A DNA stretch of 64,000 nucleotides from Bog-473 sp963745175 (lineage in GTDB: Bacteria; Actinomycetota; Acidimicrobiia; Acidimicrobiales; RAAP-2), in NCBI GenBank assembly GCA_963745175.1, contig CAVUWK010000006.1, positions 248,001 through 312,000 on the forward strand, in the 5' to 3' direction. A model generated the notes under the pieces. It saw only the letters and a list, made by a program, of their open reading frames with translations. It ran no database searches and was not told the DNA's origin. This document shows, one piece after another, positions 56,416 through 63,890 of the stretch. Positions within the stretch are counted from its first letter, which is position 1; every line of letters starts with the position of its first letter. The position numbers and the translations under genes were made by a program.

Positions 56416-57914
56416 GCCTCCAGAAGCGGCTCGTCGCGGTCGTGGCGGCGCTGCTGGTCATCGGCCTTCTGGTGGCCGACCTCGTGACCTACGCGTCGGT
56501 CCGCTCCTTCCTCTACGGCCAGGCCGACAACACGTTGGCCCAGAACGAGTCGCTCGGCTTCAACTACGTCACCTTCGCCGCGGAGAAGGGCGTGGCCGTC
56601 AGCCAGGCGGATCTCTCGCGCCGGGTGTCCTCCGACGTCTACGTGGTGCTGCTCAACCGCAGCGGCAAGGTCGTCCTGACCCGGCCGTCGGGGCCGGCGG
56701 CGCGTCCGGACCCTGCGCCCATCCTGACCAAGCACATCCCGGTGCAGCAGGTACCCGACATCGACAGCCGCGTACGCGTCGGGCGGTTCGCCGGCACGTT
56801 CCATCCCGACCCCGACGCGGTGGTGCTCGGCAGCACGGGCGACCCCGACGGCGAGTACCGCACCGTCGCCGTCACGGTGCCGCAGGGGACGCTCGTGACC
56901 TCGATCTCGCTGAACCCGACCAACGACACGCTGGCCTCGCTGCGCAAGGTCGAACTGGTCGCCAGCCTGGCCGTCCTTCTGGCCATGGGAGCGCTGGTCC
57001 TGGTGGTCGTGCGCCGGGGGCTGCGGCCCCTGCGCCTGATGGCGGGCACCGCCGACGCCATCGCCTCGGGGGACCTGACCCGACGGGTGGCCGAGGGGCG
57101 CCCGGGCACCGAGGTGGGACGCCTGGGCTCGGCCCTGAACGAGATGCTGGCGCAGATCGAGGGGGCCTTCGCGGAGAAGTCGGCCTCCGAGGAGCGCCTG
57201 CGCCAGTTCGTGGCCGACGCCTCCCACGAGCTGCGGACCCCTCTGACCTCCATCCGCGGCTATGCCGAGCTACTGGGGCGGGGCGGGTTCTCCGACGAGG
57301 CCGGGCGGGGCAAGGCGCTCAAGCGCATCGAGGAGGAGGCGACCCGGATGGGCGGCCTGGTCGAGGACCTCCTGCTGCTCGCTGAGCTGGACCGGGGGCG
57401 CCCGCTCCGGGCCGAGGCCGTCGACCTGCACCGCATCTGCGCCGACGTCGTGGGCGACTCGAACGCCGTGGCGCACGGCCACCACCTCACGCTGCAAGAA
57501 GGGGGACCGGTCGTGGTGATCGGCGACGCCGAGCGCCTGGCCCAGGTGGCGCACAACCTCGTGCGCAACGCGCTGGCCCACACGCCGCCAGGTACGGATG
57601 TCACCGTCTCCACGGGTGTGTCCCAGCGGATGGGGTACATCTCGGTGTCCGACGAGGGCCCCGGGATCCCGCCCGGCGAGGCCGCCCGCGTCTTCGACCG
57701 CTTCTACCAGAGCGACCCGTCCCGGTCGGCCTCGGGCACGGGTCTGGGGCTGGCCATCGTGCGCGCCATCGCCGAGGCCCTGCACGGTTCGGCCGAGGTG
57801 GCCGTTTCGGCCCGGGGCGGAGCGACGTTGTTGGTCAAGATCCCGCTGGCGGCCACCCACGTCGCCGCGGCGGCGGAGCCACCGGCGCCGGTCCGCTCAC
57901 CGCAATTGCACTGA
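56412..57914 (+). CDS. Sensor histidine kinase with HAMP domain
   Basis: 500 aa. Membrane helix 1 (LVAVVAALLVIGLLVADLV) is at 7-25 and helix 2 (VASLAVLLAMGALVLVVV) at 183-200, with an outer sensor domain of about 150 residues between them. HAMP is at 202-255, the HisKA site ASHELRTPLTSIRGYAELL has phospho-His 272, the N box is HNLVRNALAHTPPGT, and DEGPGIPPGEA and GTGLGLAIVRA complete the ATPase. It resembles MprB/PhoR-like kinases. The outer domain is not recognised. The gene ends tail-to-tail with menF, overlapping it by 18 bases. Confidence 0.93.
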   Translation: MSLQKRLVAVVAALLVIGLLVADLVTYASVRSFLYGQADNTLAQNESLGFNYVTFAAEKGVAVSQADLSRRVSSDVYVVLLNRSGKVVLTRPSGPAARPDPAPILTKHIPVQQVPDIDSRVRVGRFAGTFHPDPDAVVLGSTGDPDGEYRTVAVTVPQGTLVTSISLNPTNDTLASLRKVELVASLAVLLAMGALVLVVVRRGLRPLRLMAGTADAIASGDLTRRVAEGRPGTEVGRLGSALNEMLAQIEGAFAEKSASEERLRQFVADASHELRTPLTSIRGYAELLGRGGFSDEAGRGKALKRIEEEATRMGGLVEDLLLLAELDRGRPLRAEAVDLHRICADVVGDSNAVAHGHHLTLQEGGPVVVIGDAERLAQVAHNLVRNALAHTPPGTDVTVSTGVSQRMGYISVSDEGPGIPPGEAARVFDRFYQSDPSRSASGTGLGLAIVRAIAEALHGSAEVAVSARGGATLLVKIPLAATHVAAAAEPPAPVRSPQLH

Positions 57915-59186
57915 CGCACCCGGGACGACCGCCTCCAGAACGGTTGCCAGCTTGACGTTGGCCTCGGCGGCTTCGGCCTCGGGGTCCGAGTCGGCCACGA
58001 TGCCCCCGCCGGCCCGCAGCGTGAGGGCGGCCGCGTCGACGTCGAGCTCCGCGCTGCGGATGCCGATCATCCACTCTCCGTCGCCGTCGGCACCGACCCA
58101 GCCCACCGGGCCCGCCCAGTAGCGGCGCGCACCGGTTTCGTGCCGCGCGATGAAGGCGAGCGCGTCCGCCCGCGGGGTGCCGCCCACGGCCGGCGTGGGA
58201 TGAAGGTGCTGCAGGAGCTCGAGCACCCCGACGGGCCGGTCCAGCCGGCCCTCGATCCTCGTGCCGAGGTGGGCGACCGAGCGGAAGGCGACCACGGAGG
58301 GAACGGCTGGCACCGCCAGCTCCGCGCAGAAGGGACCCAGGGCGGCGGCGATCTCGTCGACGACGAAACGGTGCTCTTCGCGGTTCTTGGCCGAGCGGGC
58401 CAGGTCGCGCTGGGCGTCGGCGTCGCTGCGGGCGGTGTCGCCCCGGGGCACGGTGCCGGCCAGGGGATGGGACGACACCCTCGTCCCGTGCCGGGCCACC
58501 AGGAGCTCGGGGCTGGCCCCGAAGAAGGAGCCGTCGGCGACGGGCATGGAGAAGATGGTGCAGTTCGGCTCGCCGGCCCGGAGCCGGCGGAGGACGGAGG
58601 CCAGCGGGAGCGGCCCGCGCAGGTGGACCTCGACGGGCCGGGACAGCACCACCTTGCGCAGGGCGGCGCCGGGCTCGGCCATGACCGCGACGGCCTCGGC
58701 CACCATGGCGGCGTAGCCCGCGGAGGTCATGGGGTCGCGCAGCTCGGCCACGCCGGCCTCGGGAGGCCCGGTGGCCGCCTGGGGCGTGGTGCCGTACTGC
58801 CAGATGACCGCGTCGAAGAGCTCGTCGGTGTCGGGCAGCGCGACCTCCGACGGCCCGACCGCGGTGGCCCAGCGGCGGGTGACGCCGTCGGCGTCGCGCG
58901 AGGTCCCCATGGTGAAGCGCGGGATCACGAGGAGGCCCTCGAAGGCGCGCGTGAACGGCAACGCGCCCAGGGCGACGGGTCCCGAGCCCAAGGTGCCGAC
59001 GTCGTCGTCGCACGGGATGGCGCGCAGCGCCGCCGCCGCCTCGTTCGCCGTCACCAGCTGCGCCGTGCCCCAGCCGACCAGAGTCAGCCCGGGGCGGTCG
59101 AAGAGCACGGTGGGACTGCCGTCGAACTCCAGCGCATCGGGCCCGTACTCGAGCGGCACCGTGCGGGCGTGGAGGGCCGGGGTCAC
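57897..59186 (-). CDS. menF: Isochorismate synthase (chorismate-binding enzyme)
   Basis: 429 aa from GTG 59186, overlapping the menG stop by 4 bases. Converts chorismate to isochorismate, the entry step to menaquinone or a siderophore. The chorismate-binding fold is clear in SPELLVARHGTRVSSHPLAG, GTVPRGDTARSDADAQRDLA, SAKNREEHRFVVDEIA, LHPTPAVGGTPRAD and YWAGPVGWVGADGDGEW. The first half carries the usual divergent region. Menaquinone is favoured over siderophore because menG is in the same operon; salicylate or dihydroxybenzoate genes are absent. Confidence 0.88.
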   Translation of the reverse strand: MTPALHARTVPLEYGPDALEFDGSPTVLFDRPGLTLVGWGTAQLVTANEAAAALRAIPCDDDVGTLGSGPVALGALPFTRAFEGLLVIPRFTMGTSRDADGVTRRWATAVGPSEVALPDTDELFDAVIWQYGTTPQAATGPPEAGVAELRDPMTSAGYAAMVAEAVAVMAEPGAALRKVVLSRPVEVHLRGPLPLASVLRRLRAGEPNCTIFSMPVADGSFFGASPELLVARHGTRVSSHPLAGTVPRGDTARSDADAQRDLARSAKNREEHRFVVDEIAAALGPFCAELAVPAVPSVVAFRSVAHLGTRIEGRLDRPVGVLELLQHLHPTPAVGGTPRADALAFIARHETGARRYWAGPVGWVGADGDGEWMIGIRSAELDVDAAALTLRAGGGIVADSDPEAEAAEANVKLATVLEAVVPGASVQLR

Positions 59187-59902
59187 GCGGTCCCGGCGCG
59201 GGTGGCCACCACCAGCTGGCTCAGGCCACCGGCCAGGGGGCGGATCCCGACGGCCGAGAAGCCCGCCTCGCGCAGCATGGTGCGCAGCACGGGGGCGGGG
59301 GGCAGGTAGGCCACCGACTGCGGGAGGTAGCGGTAGGCCTCCTTGTCCGAGAGCGCCGCTCCGAGAGCGGGCACGGCCCTGGTGAACCACAGGTCGTAGC
59401 CGGCGCGCCAGAGCCGCGCCGTCGGCGTGTCGACCTCGAGCACGGCGAGACGCCCGCCCGCCCGGAGCACCCGGGCCGACTCGGCCAGGGTGGCGGCGAG
59501 GTCGGTGAAGTTGCGCAGGGCGTAGCCGCAGACGAGGCCGTCGAAGGCGCCGTCGACGAAGGGCAGCCGGCTGCCGTCCGCCTCGACGAGCGGGGTCGAC
59601 GCGCCGTTGGCCGCCAGCATGCCCGCACTCAGGTCGGCGCCGACGACGCGGTAGCCGCGGCGCAGCGCGAGCCGCGACAGGTCCCCGGTGCCGCAGGCCA
59701 GGTCGAGCACGCGGGCGTCCTCGGGCAGGGCCAGCGAGGCCACGGTGCGGCGGCGCCAGGCCTGGTCGAGCCCGAACGTCATCAGGCGGTTGACGAGGTC
59801 GTAGCGGGGGGCGATGGTGTCGAACATGGCGCGCACGCGCGCCGTCTTCTCGTCTCCGGTGGGCAGCGGCGGCGGCGGTGACCCGGTCCGGCGTCGCGCC
59901 AT
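59183..59902 (-). CDS. menG: Demethylmenaquinone methyltransferase (UbiE/MenG family)
   Basis: 239 aa from ATG 59902. Last step of menaquinone synthesis, using SAM. It opens with RAMFDTIAPRYDLVNRLMTF, the UbiE/MenG signature; SAM motif I is VLDLACGTGDLSRLAL, motif II is FDGLVCGYALRNFTDLAATL, then LVLEVDTPT-type AVLEVD and a YRYLPQSVAYLP segment. These match the second PROSITE-type UbiE signature region. It overlaps menF and lies 14 bases downstream of the MaoC-like gene, so the three are probably one transcript. Confidence 0.92.
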   Translation of the reverse strand: MARRRTGSPPPPLPTGDEKTARVRAMFDTIAPRYDLVNRLMTFGLDQAWRRRTVASLALPEDARVLDLACGTGDLSRLALRRGYRVVGADLSAGMLAANGASTPLVEADGSRLPFVDGAFDGLVCGYALRNFTDLAATLAESARVLRAGGRLAVLEVDTPTARLWRAGYDLWFTRAVPALGAALSDKEAYRYLPQSVAYLPPAPVLRTMLREAGFSAVGIRPLAGGLSQLVVATRAGTA

Positions 59903-59916
59903 GGCGTCGGTCGGTG

Positions 59917-60372
59917 TCAGCGGTAGTAGCGGTAGACCACTTGGGCCACGCAGGCGGGCTTCGGCGCGTCCTTGACCTCCATCACGAGGTCGTAGGTGAC
60001 CTGCACGCCGCCGTCGGTCTCGTCGACCGCGGCGACGGTCACGCCCATGCGGAGCTCCGAGCCGACCGGCACGGGGGAGGGGAAGCGGACCTTGTTGCAG
60101 CCGTAGTTCACGCCGAACTTCATCTTGTCGACCCGGATGATCTTGTTCAGCAGGACGGGAGCCAGCGAGAGCGTCAGGTAGCCGTGGGCGATGGCGACGC
60201 CGAAAGGGCCTTCCTTGGCCCGCTCGGGATCGACGTGGATCCACTGGTGGTCGTCGGTCGCGTCGGCGAAGAGGTTCACCCGCTCCTGGGTGATCGGCTG
60301 CCACTCCGAGTGCCCGAGCTCCTTGCCGACGAGCTCGTGGAAGGCGTCGACGCCGTCGACGGTGGTGGTCAT
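59917..60372 (-). CDS. MaoC-like (R)-specific hydratase (NodN family)
   Basis: 151 aa from ATG 60372 with GAGGAG upstream. Hot-dog fold with the hydratase-2 motif FADATDDHQWIHVDPERA, catalytic Asp and His included, and AIAHGYLTLSLAPVL after it. The form with GFNYGCNKVRF-like VNYGCNKVRFPSPVPVGSE is typical of the NodN/MaoC dehydratases of actinobacteria. It would hydrate a trans-2-enoyl thioester. It heads the menG-menF group and may have its own role, since no fatty-acid gene is near. Confidence 0.85.
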   Translation of the reverse strand: MTTTVDGVDAFHELVGKELGHSEWQPITQERVNLFADATDDHQWIHVDPERAKEGPFGVAIAHGYLTLSLAPVLLNKIIRVDKMKFGVNYGCNKVRFPSPVPVGSELRMGVTVAAVDETDGGVQVTYDLVMEVKDAPKPACVAQVVYRYYR

Positions 60373-60438
60373 GGTGCGCTCCTCGCTGGTCAGGGTCTGA
60401 TTCCGCTGCAGGACGCTACCCGCCTGGGGGCACCTCAC

Positions 60439-60444
60439 TACGCT
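60439..60444 (+). promoter_or_regulatory. -10 box for a leaderless start (VIT-like gene)
   Basis: TACGCT ends 7 bases before the GTG at 60452, with GACGGCG between them. Confidence 0.45.
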
Positions 60445-60451
60445 GACGGCG

Positions 60452-61174
60452 GTGAGCTTCGCGCACGAGCACGACGCGGGCCCGGTCCACCACCACCGGG
60501 ACCTCCGGGGCGGTGGCGCCAGGGCGGCCGTCTTCGGGGTGAGCGACGGCCTGGTGTCCAACGTCTCCCTGGTCCTGGGCATCGCCGGGGCCAACCCCGG
60601 TGGTTCGATCGTGCGCCTGGCGGGGGTGGCCGGCCTGATCGCCGGCTCCTTCTCCATGGCGGCCGGCGAATACCTCTCCATGACCGCCCAGCGCGAGCTC
60701 ATGGAGCGCGAGCTCGAGGTGGAGCGGCGGTCACTCAGTCACAGTCCCGAGGGTGAGGCGGCGGAGCTGCAGGGCATGTACGTGCGCCGAGGGATCGACC
60801 CGACCGTGGCCACCGACATGGTCAACGAGGTCATGCAGGACCCCGAGCTGGCGCTCGAGACCCACGCCCGGGAAGAGCTCGGGATCACCCCGCAGGGACT
60901 GGGCTCGCCCTGGCAGGCCGCGGCCGCCTCGTTCATCACGTTCGCCATCGGGGCCTTTGTTCCGCTGGCGCCCTGGCTGTTCACCTCGGGGACCACGGCC
61001 ATCGTGCTGTCGATCGTCCTGGGCGCGCTGGCCGCCATTGCCGTTGGCGTCGTCCTGGCCCGCTACACCGAGCGGCCGGTCGTGGTGTCCGCCCTGCGTC
61101 AGCTGGCGGTGACGGTGGTGGCGGCCGGCGTCACCTTCGGGGTCGGAAAGGCGATCGGGACCGGCATCAGCTGA
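60452..61174 (+). CDS. VIT1/CCC1-family iron/manganese transporter-like protein
   Basis: 240 aa from GTG 60452. The family signature AAVFGVSDGLVSNVSLVLGI (about residues 24-43) is followed by AGLIAGSFSMAAGEYLSMTAQRE, where the Met, Glu and Gly line the metal path. A cytoplasmic helical domain rich in Glu (about 83-135) binds metal in relatives. The last part has three hydrophobic helices (SFITFAIGAFVPLAPWLF, TAIVLSIVLGALAAIAVG, LAVTVVAAGVTFGVG). It would move Fe2+ or Mn2+ out of the cytoplasm. It ends with an 8-base overlap with the convergent mshD gene. Confidence 0.9.
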   Translation: MSFAHEHDAGPVHHHRDLRGGGARAAVFGVSDGLVSNVSLVLGIAGANPGGSIVRLAGVAGLIAGSFSMAAGEYLSMTAQRELMERELEVERRSLSHSPEGEAAELQGMYVRRGIDPTVATDMVNEVMQDPELALETHAREELGITPQGLGSPWQAAAASFITFAIGAFVPLAPWLFTSGTTAIVLSIVLGALAAIAVGVVLARYTERPVVVSALRQLAVTVVAAGVTFGVGKAIGTGIS

Positions 61175-62105
61175 TTGCGGCGGGCGGGTCCCGTCGGTAG
61201 GAGCGGTCGACGTGGTCGACCGTGAAGCCGAGCGAGCGGTAGAGGGCCACCGCCGCCACGTTCGAGTCGTCGGTGTACAGCATCCCGACCGTGATCCCCA
61301 CCCCGGCCAGGTGCACCAGCCCGGCAACCGTGAGCGAGCGGCCCCAACCCTGTCCGTGGTGCCGGGGGTCGACGTCGATCACGTAGATCTCGCCGAGGGC
61401 CGGTGTGCGGTCGCGGTGGATCTTGGTCCAGCAGGCCCCGATCAACCCGGGCCCGTCGGGGTCGTTGGCGACCAGGAACCCGTCGAGCTCCACCCAGCCG
61501 GCCGCCATGCGCTCTCGCAGGTCGGCGACGGACCAGGCGCCCTGCTCGGGATGGCCGGCGAAGGCCAGGTTGTTCATCTCGACCCACGGCTCCTCGTCGC
61601 GTCCCGCGACGAAGGCCCGAGTGGCCAGGGGCCGGGTGGCCGCCAGCACCTCGTCGGGCAACGGGAGGGCGACGCGCATCTGGAGCACGTCACGCTCGGG
61701 CACGAACCCCTCGGCGCCGGCCCGCTCGTCGTCGGCGGCGGTGGCCTGCATGAGCCAGAGGTGGACCGGCAGAGCGGCCGGCGCCTCCCGCACGGCGCGT
61801 CGGATCAGGGCCCGCTGGAGGCCGGGCGTCCGCGCCGCGGGGTCGACCACCACGTGCAGCACGGTCGAACCGTCGCGGGCGGGGGTCAGCATCGCGAGCC
61901 CGGCGAGCTCCCCACCCTCCCGGGCCAGCACGATGCGCCCGTCGTGCTGCGTCTGGCCCTGGCCGCTCAGCGCGAGCAGCTGCGGCTCGGGCAGGGGCGG
62001 GTGGTCGTGCGCGTCGTCGGCCCGCTCCACCAGCGCAACGAGCGACGCCCGGTCAGGCGCGGCCAGCCCCGCCAGCTCGACCACCGCCATCTCCACGACG
62101 TCCAC
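61167..62105 (-). CDS. mshD: Mycothiol synthase (acetyl-CoA:Cys-GlcN-Ins acetyltransferase)
   Basis: 312 aa from GTG 62105; an ATG at 62090 is the alternative. Final step of mycothiol synthesis, the main low-molecular-weight thiol of actinobacteria. Two GNAT domains in tandem: the first about 1-150 (VLHVVVDPAARTPGLQRAL), the second 160-310 with VEMNNLAFAGHPEQGAWSVA, GEIYVIDVDPRHHGQGWGRS and MLYTDDSNVAAVALYRSLGF. These match MshD closely and fix the phylum as Actinomycetota. A minus-strand TACGTT box ends 7 bases before the start, face to face with the nth promoter. Confidence 0.93.
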   Translation of the reverse strand: MDVVEMAVVELAGLAAPDRASLVALVERADDAHDHPPLPEPQLLALSGQGQTQHDGRIVLAREGGELAGLAMLTPARDGSTVLHVVVDPAARTPGLQRALIRRAVREAPAALPVHLWLMQATAADDERAGAEGFVPERDVLQMRVALPLPDEVLAATRPLATRAFVAGRDEEPWVEMNNLAFAGHPEQGAWSVADLRERMAAGWVELDGFLVANDPDGPGLIGACWTKIHRDRTPALGEIYVIDVDPRHHGQGWGRSLTVAGLVHLAGVGITVGMLYTDDSNVAAVALYRSLGFTVDHVDRSYRRDPPAAIS

Positions 62106-62112
62106 TGCGGCC

Positions 62113-62130
62113 AACGTAACCCGGTACCGT
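62113..62130. promoter_or_regulatory. Divergent leaderless promoters of mshD and nth
   Basis: The minus box TACGTT (62113-62118) ends 7 bases before mshD GTG 62105, and the plus box TACCGT (62125-62130) ends 6 bases before nth GTG 62137. The two boxes are only 6 bases apart, so the polymerases would compete. Neither gene has an RBS. Confidence 0.5.
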
Positions 62131-62136
62131 GAACCG

Positions 62137-62802
62137 GTGGCGAAGCCCAGGACAGCGAAGGGCCGGGCCCGCCTCACGGTCGAGCGCCTGGCCGAGGTCT
62201 ACCCCGGCACCGCGAAGGAGCTGTGCGCACTCGACTTCGAAGACCCCTTCCAGCTGCTGGCGGCGACCATCCTGTCGGCCCAGAGCACCGACGCGCGGGT
62301 CAACATGGTGACGCCTGCGCTCTTCGCGGCCTATCCGGGCCCGGCGTCGCTGGCGGCCGCCAACCCGGAGGACGTCGAGGAATTGGTGCGCTCCACCGGC
62401 TTCTTCCGCTCCAAGACGAAGAGCCTCATCGGCATGGCCGCCGCGGTGGTGGACCGCTACGGGGGAGAGGTGCCCAGCGCGCTCGAGGACCTGGTGAGCA
62501 TCCCAGGAGTTGGTCGCAAGACGGGCAACGTCGTGCGCAGCGTGGCCTTCGGGCTCCCGGGGCTCCCCGTCGACACCCATGTCCTGCGGGTGAGCCAGCG
62601 CCTCCGGCTCACCGAGGCCCTCCCAGCCCCGGCCCAGCGCGACGCGGTCAAGGTGGAACACGAGTTGAACGCCTATATCGCACCGGCGGAGCGAGGGGCA
62701 TTCAGCCTCCGCATGATCTTGCACGGGCGGCAGACATGTGTTGCCCGAAATCCGCACTGCGGTGCATGTCCTTTGGCCGATTATTGCCCGTCGGTACGGT
62801 AA
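62137..62802 (+). CDS. nth: Endonuclease III
   Basis: 221 aa from GTG 62137; the open frame before it runs antisense to mshD. DNA glycosylase/AP lyase for oxidised pyrimidines in base excision repair. It has QLLAATILSAQSTDARVN, the helix-hairpin-helix LVSIPGVGRKTGNVVRSVAF with catalytic Lys, VDTHVLRVSQRL with catalytic Asp, and the iron-sulfur cluster C-(6)-C-(2)-C-(5)-C near residues 202-218. All key residues are present and the length is standard. Confidence 0.95.
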   Translation: MAKPRTAKGRARLTVERLAEVYPGTAKELCALDFEDPFQLLAATILSAQSTDARVNMVTPALFAAYPGPASLAAANPEDVEELVRSTGFFRSKTKSLIGMAAAVVDRYGGEVPSALEDLVSIPGVGRKTGNVVRSVAFGLPGLPVDTHVLRVSQRLRLTEALPAPAQRDAVKVEHELNAYIAPAERGAFSLRMILHGRQTCVARNPHCGACPLADYCPSVR

Positions 62803-62956
62803 TCGGCGCGGCCCAGGGCATTCGGATTCTTTTTAGGCAATTCCTATGTGTCGAGGTGAAATTGGCGTAATCAGGCGCTACCATCGTTATCGGAACCGGT
62901 TCCCGCCACCTGGTTCCAAATGAGTCGATGCTGGGATCCGCCTCCTGGCCGACTCG

Positions 62957-62990
62957 ACCAATGCCGGCCTTCGGGCCGGCATTGGTGTTT
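62957..62990 (+). terminator. Strong hairpin terminator
   Basis: A perfect 13-bp stem (ACCAATGCCGGCC at 62957-62969 with its complement at 62974-62986) closed by a TTCG tetraloop and followed by GTTT. It separates nth from the VapBC-like genes. Confidence 0.8.
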
Positions 62991-63039
62991 CCGGCCCAGG
63001 TCGGGAGGGGTAAGGGTCCCGTGGTAGTACTTCAGGTGC

Positions 63040-63045
63040 TACCAT
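63040..63045 (+). promoter_or_regulatory. -10 box of the antitoxin-toxin operon
   Basis: TACCAT ends 7 bases before the ATG at 63053. TGGGGGC lies between them, so the start could be leaderless or use GGGGG as a weak RBS. A second GGTGCTACCA-like context begins upstream. Confidence 0.45.
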
Positions 63046-63052
63046 TGGGGGC

Positions 63053-63319
63053 ATGGTGACGAAGCGCTCCGTCTCGCTGGACGACGCGGTTGCCTCGTCG
63101 GTCGAGGAGGCGGCCCGCCAGGACGGCGTCTCGTTCAGTGCCTGGCTGTCGTCGGCCGCGGAGAAGCAGTTGCGGGTGCGCCAAGGACTACGCGGCGTGG
63201 CGGCCTGGGAAGGTGAGACGGGTTCGCTGAGCCCGGAGGAATTGGCGGCCGGTGAGGCTCTGCTCGCCCGTTTGCGTTCGGGTGTGTCCGGCGTGGCCTC
63301 GCGTGTCCGGCGCCGGTGA
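63053..63319 (+). CDS. VapB-like ribbon-helix-helix antitoxin
   Basis: 88 aa. The N-terminal strand and helices TKRSVSLDDAVASSVEEAAR and GVSFSAWLSSAAEKQLRVRQG match ribbon-helix-helix antitoxins of actinobacterial VapBC pairs. The C-terminal part (SLSPEELAAGEALLARLRSG) would wrap the toxin. Its stop overlaps the next start by 4 bases, the usual toxin-antitoxin coupling. The protein is expected to bind its own promoter. The identity of the partner as a PIN protein supports the call. Confidence 0.78.
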   Translation: MVTKRSVSLDDAVASSVEEAARQDGVSFSAWLSSAAEKQLRVRQGLRGVAAWEGETGSLSPEELAAGEALLARLRSGVSGVASRVRRR

Positions 63320-63714
63320 GCACGGCGCGCCGCGAGGGACTGGTCTACGGATTGGGCGCGCTCCACGCGGCGGCCCGGGGCGATCGCATGATGTGGGCGC
63401 TCCACCGCGCCGCGTTGTCCAACGGGATCGTGCCGGTGATCCCGGCGGTGACGGTGGCCGAGGGGTACCGGACCGAGGCGCGCAGCGACCGGATCGGTGA
63501 GCTCCTGGCGGGCACGGAGGTCGAGCCGTTCAGCGACGACGCGGCCCGGCGTTCGGGCGAGATCGCGGCCCGCTGCGACACGTCGGACCTGAGCGTGGTC
63601 GCGGTGGTCGAGGTGGCGGAGCGCCGCAACTGCGCGGTGGTGGCGCAGCGTCAGACCGTGCTGCGGACGGCGGCGTCCCTGCTCGGCCACGAGCTCGTGC
63701 TCTACGCCGTTTAG
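63316..63714 (+). CDS. VapC-like PIN-domain protein lacking key acidic residues
   Basis: 132 aa from GTG 63316. Overall it follows the actinobacterial VapC pattern (GDRMMWALHRAALSNGIVPV, EVEPFSDDAARRSGEIAARC, TSD, then NCAVVAQRQTVLR). In VapC relatives the first strand ends LDAGAL with the catalytic Asp; here it reads YGLGALHA, so that Asp is Gly. The second site TSDVVDAS reads TSDLSVVA, keeping only the first Asp, and the third TSDPxDL reads AQRQTVL, losing both. A PIN nuclease needs three or four of these acids, so this protein is probably not an active RNase. It may be a decayed toxin, an immunity-type decoy, or a different function on the same fold. Confidence 0.75.
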   Translation: MSTARREGLVYGLGALHAAARGDRMMWALHRAALSNGIVPVIPAVTVAEGYRTEARSDRIGELLAGTEVEPFSDDAARRSGEIAARCDTSDLSVVAVVEVAERRNCAVVAQRQTVLRTAASLLGHELVLYAV

Positions 63715-63890
63715 CCGGAGCGCGGGGCGTGCCGCGGGGCACGAGCCGTCACCACAGATCGGCAATTCTTCGCTGATTCATCACCATCCCTGGGGCCGGG
63801 GTCGTCGGCTGTATAACCTCTGCGCACCCCTGGGGGGCGGGATTCTGGCGACGGTCGACGGGCTCCTTTGATCACGATCTGAGGTGCTCC

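Larger units (their letters stand above)
62803..63052. other. Gene-free stretch with inverted repeats and a terminator
   Basis: 250 bases, less G+C-rich than its surroundings at the start. After a T5 run near 62830, GGAACC and GGTTCC arms (around 62890-62935) and flanking CATCG/CGATG arms could form a nested stem, followed by a strong terminator hairpin. This looks like either the end of the nth transcript or a small RNA with its own terminator. No promoter could be placed with confidence. Confidence 0.35.

Noticed and set aside
63715..63890. Riboswitch in the leader of the final secreted gene
   Set aside because: The repeated CCTGGGG stretches suggested one, but I could not form the conserved helices of any class I know.
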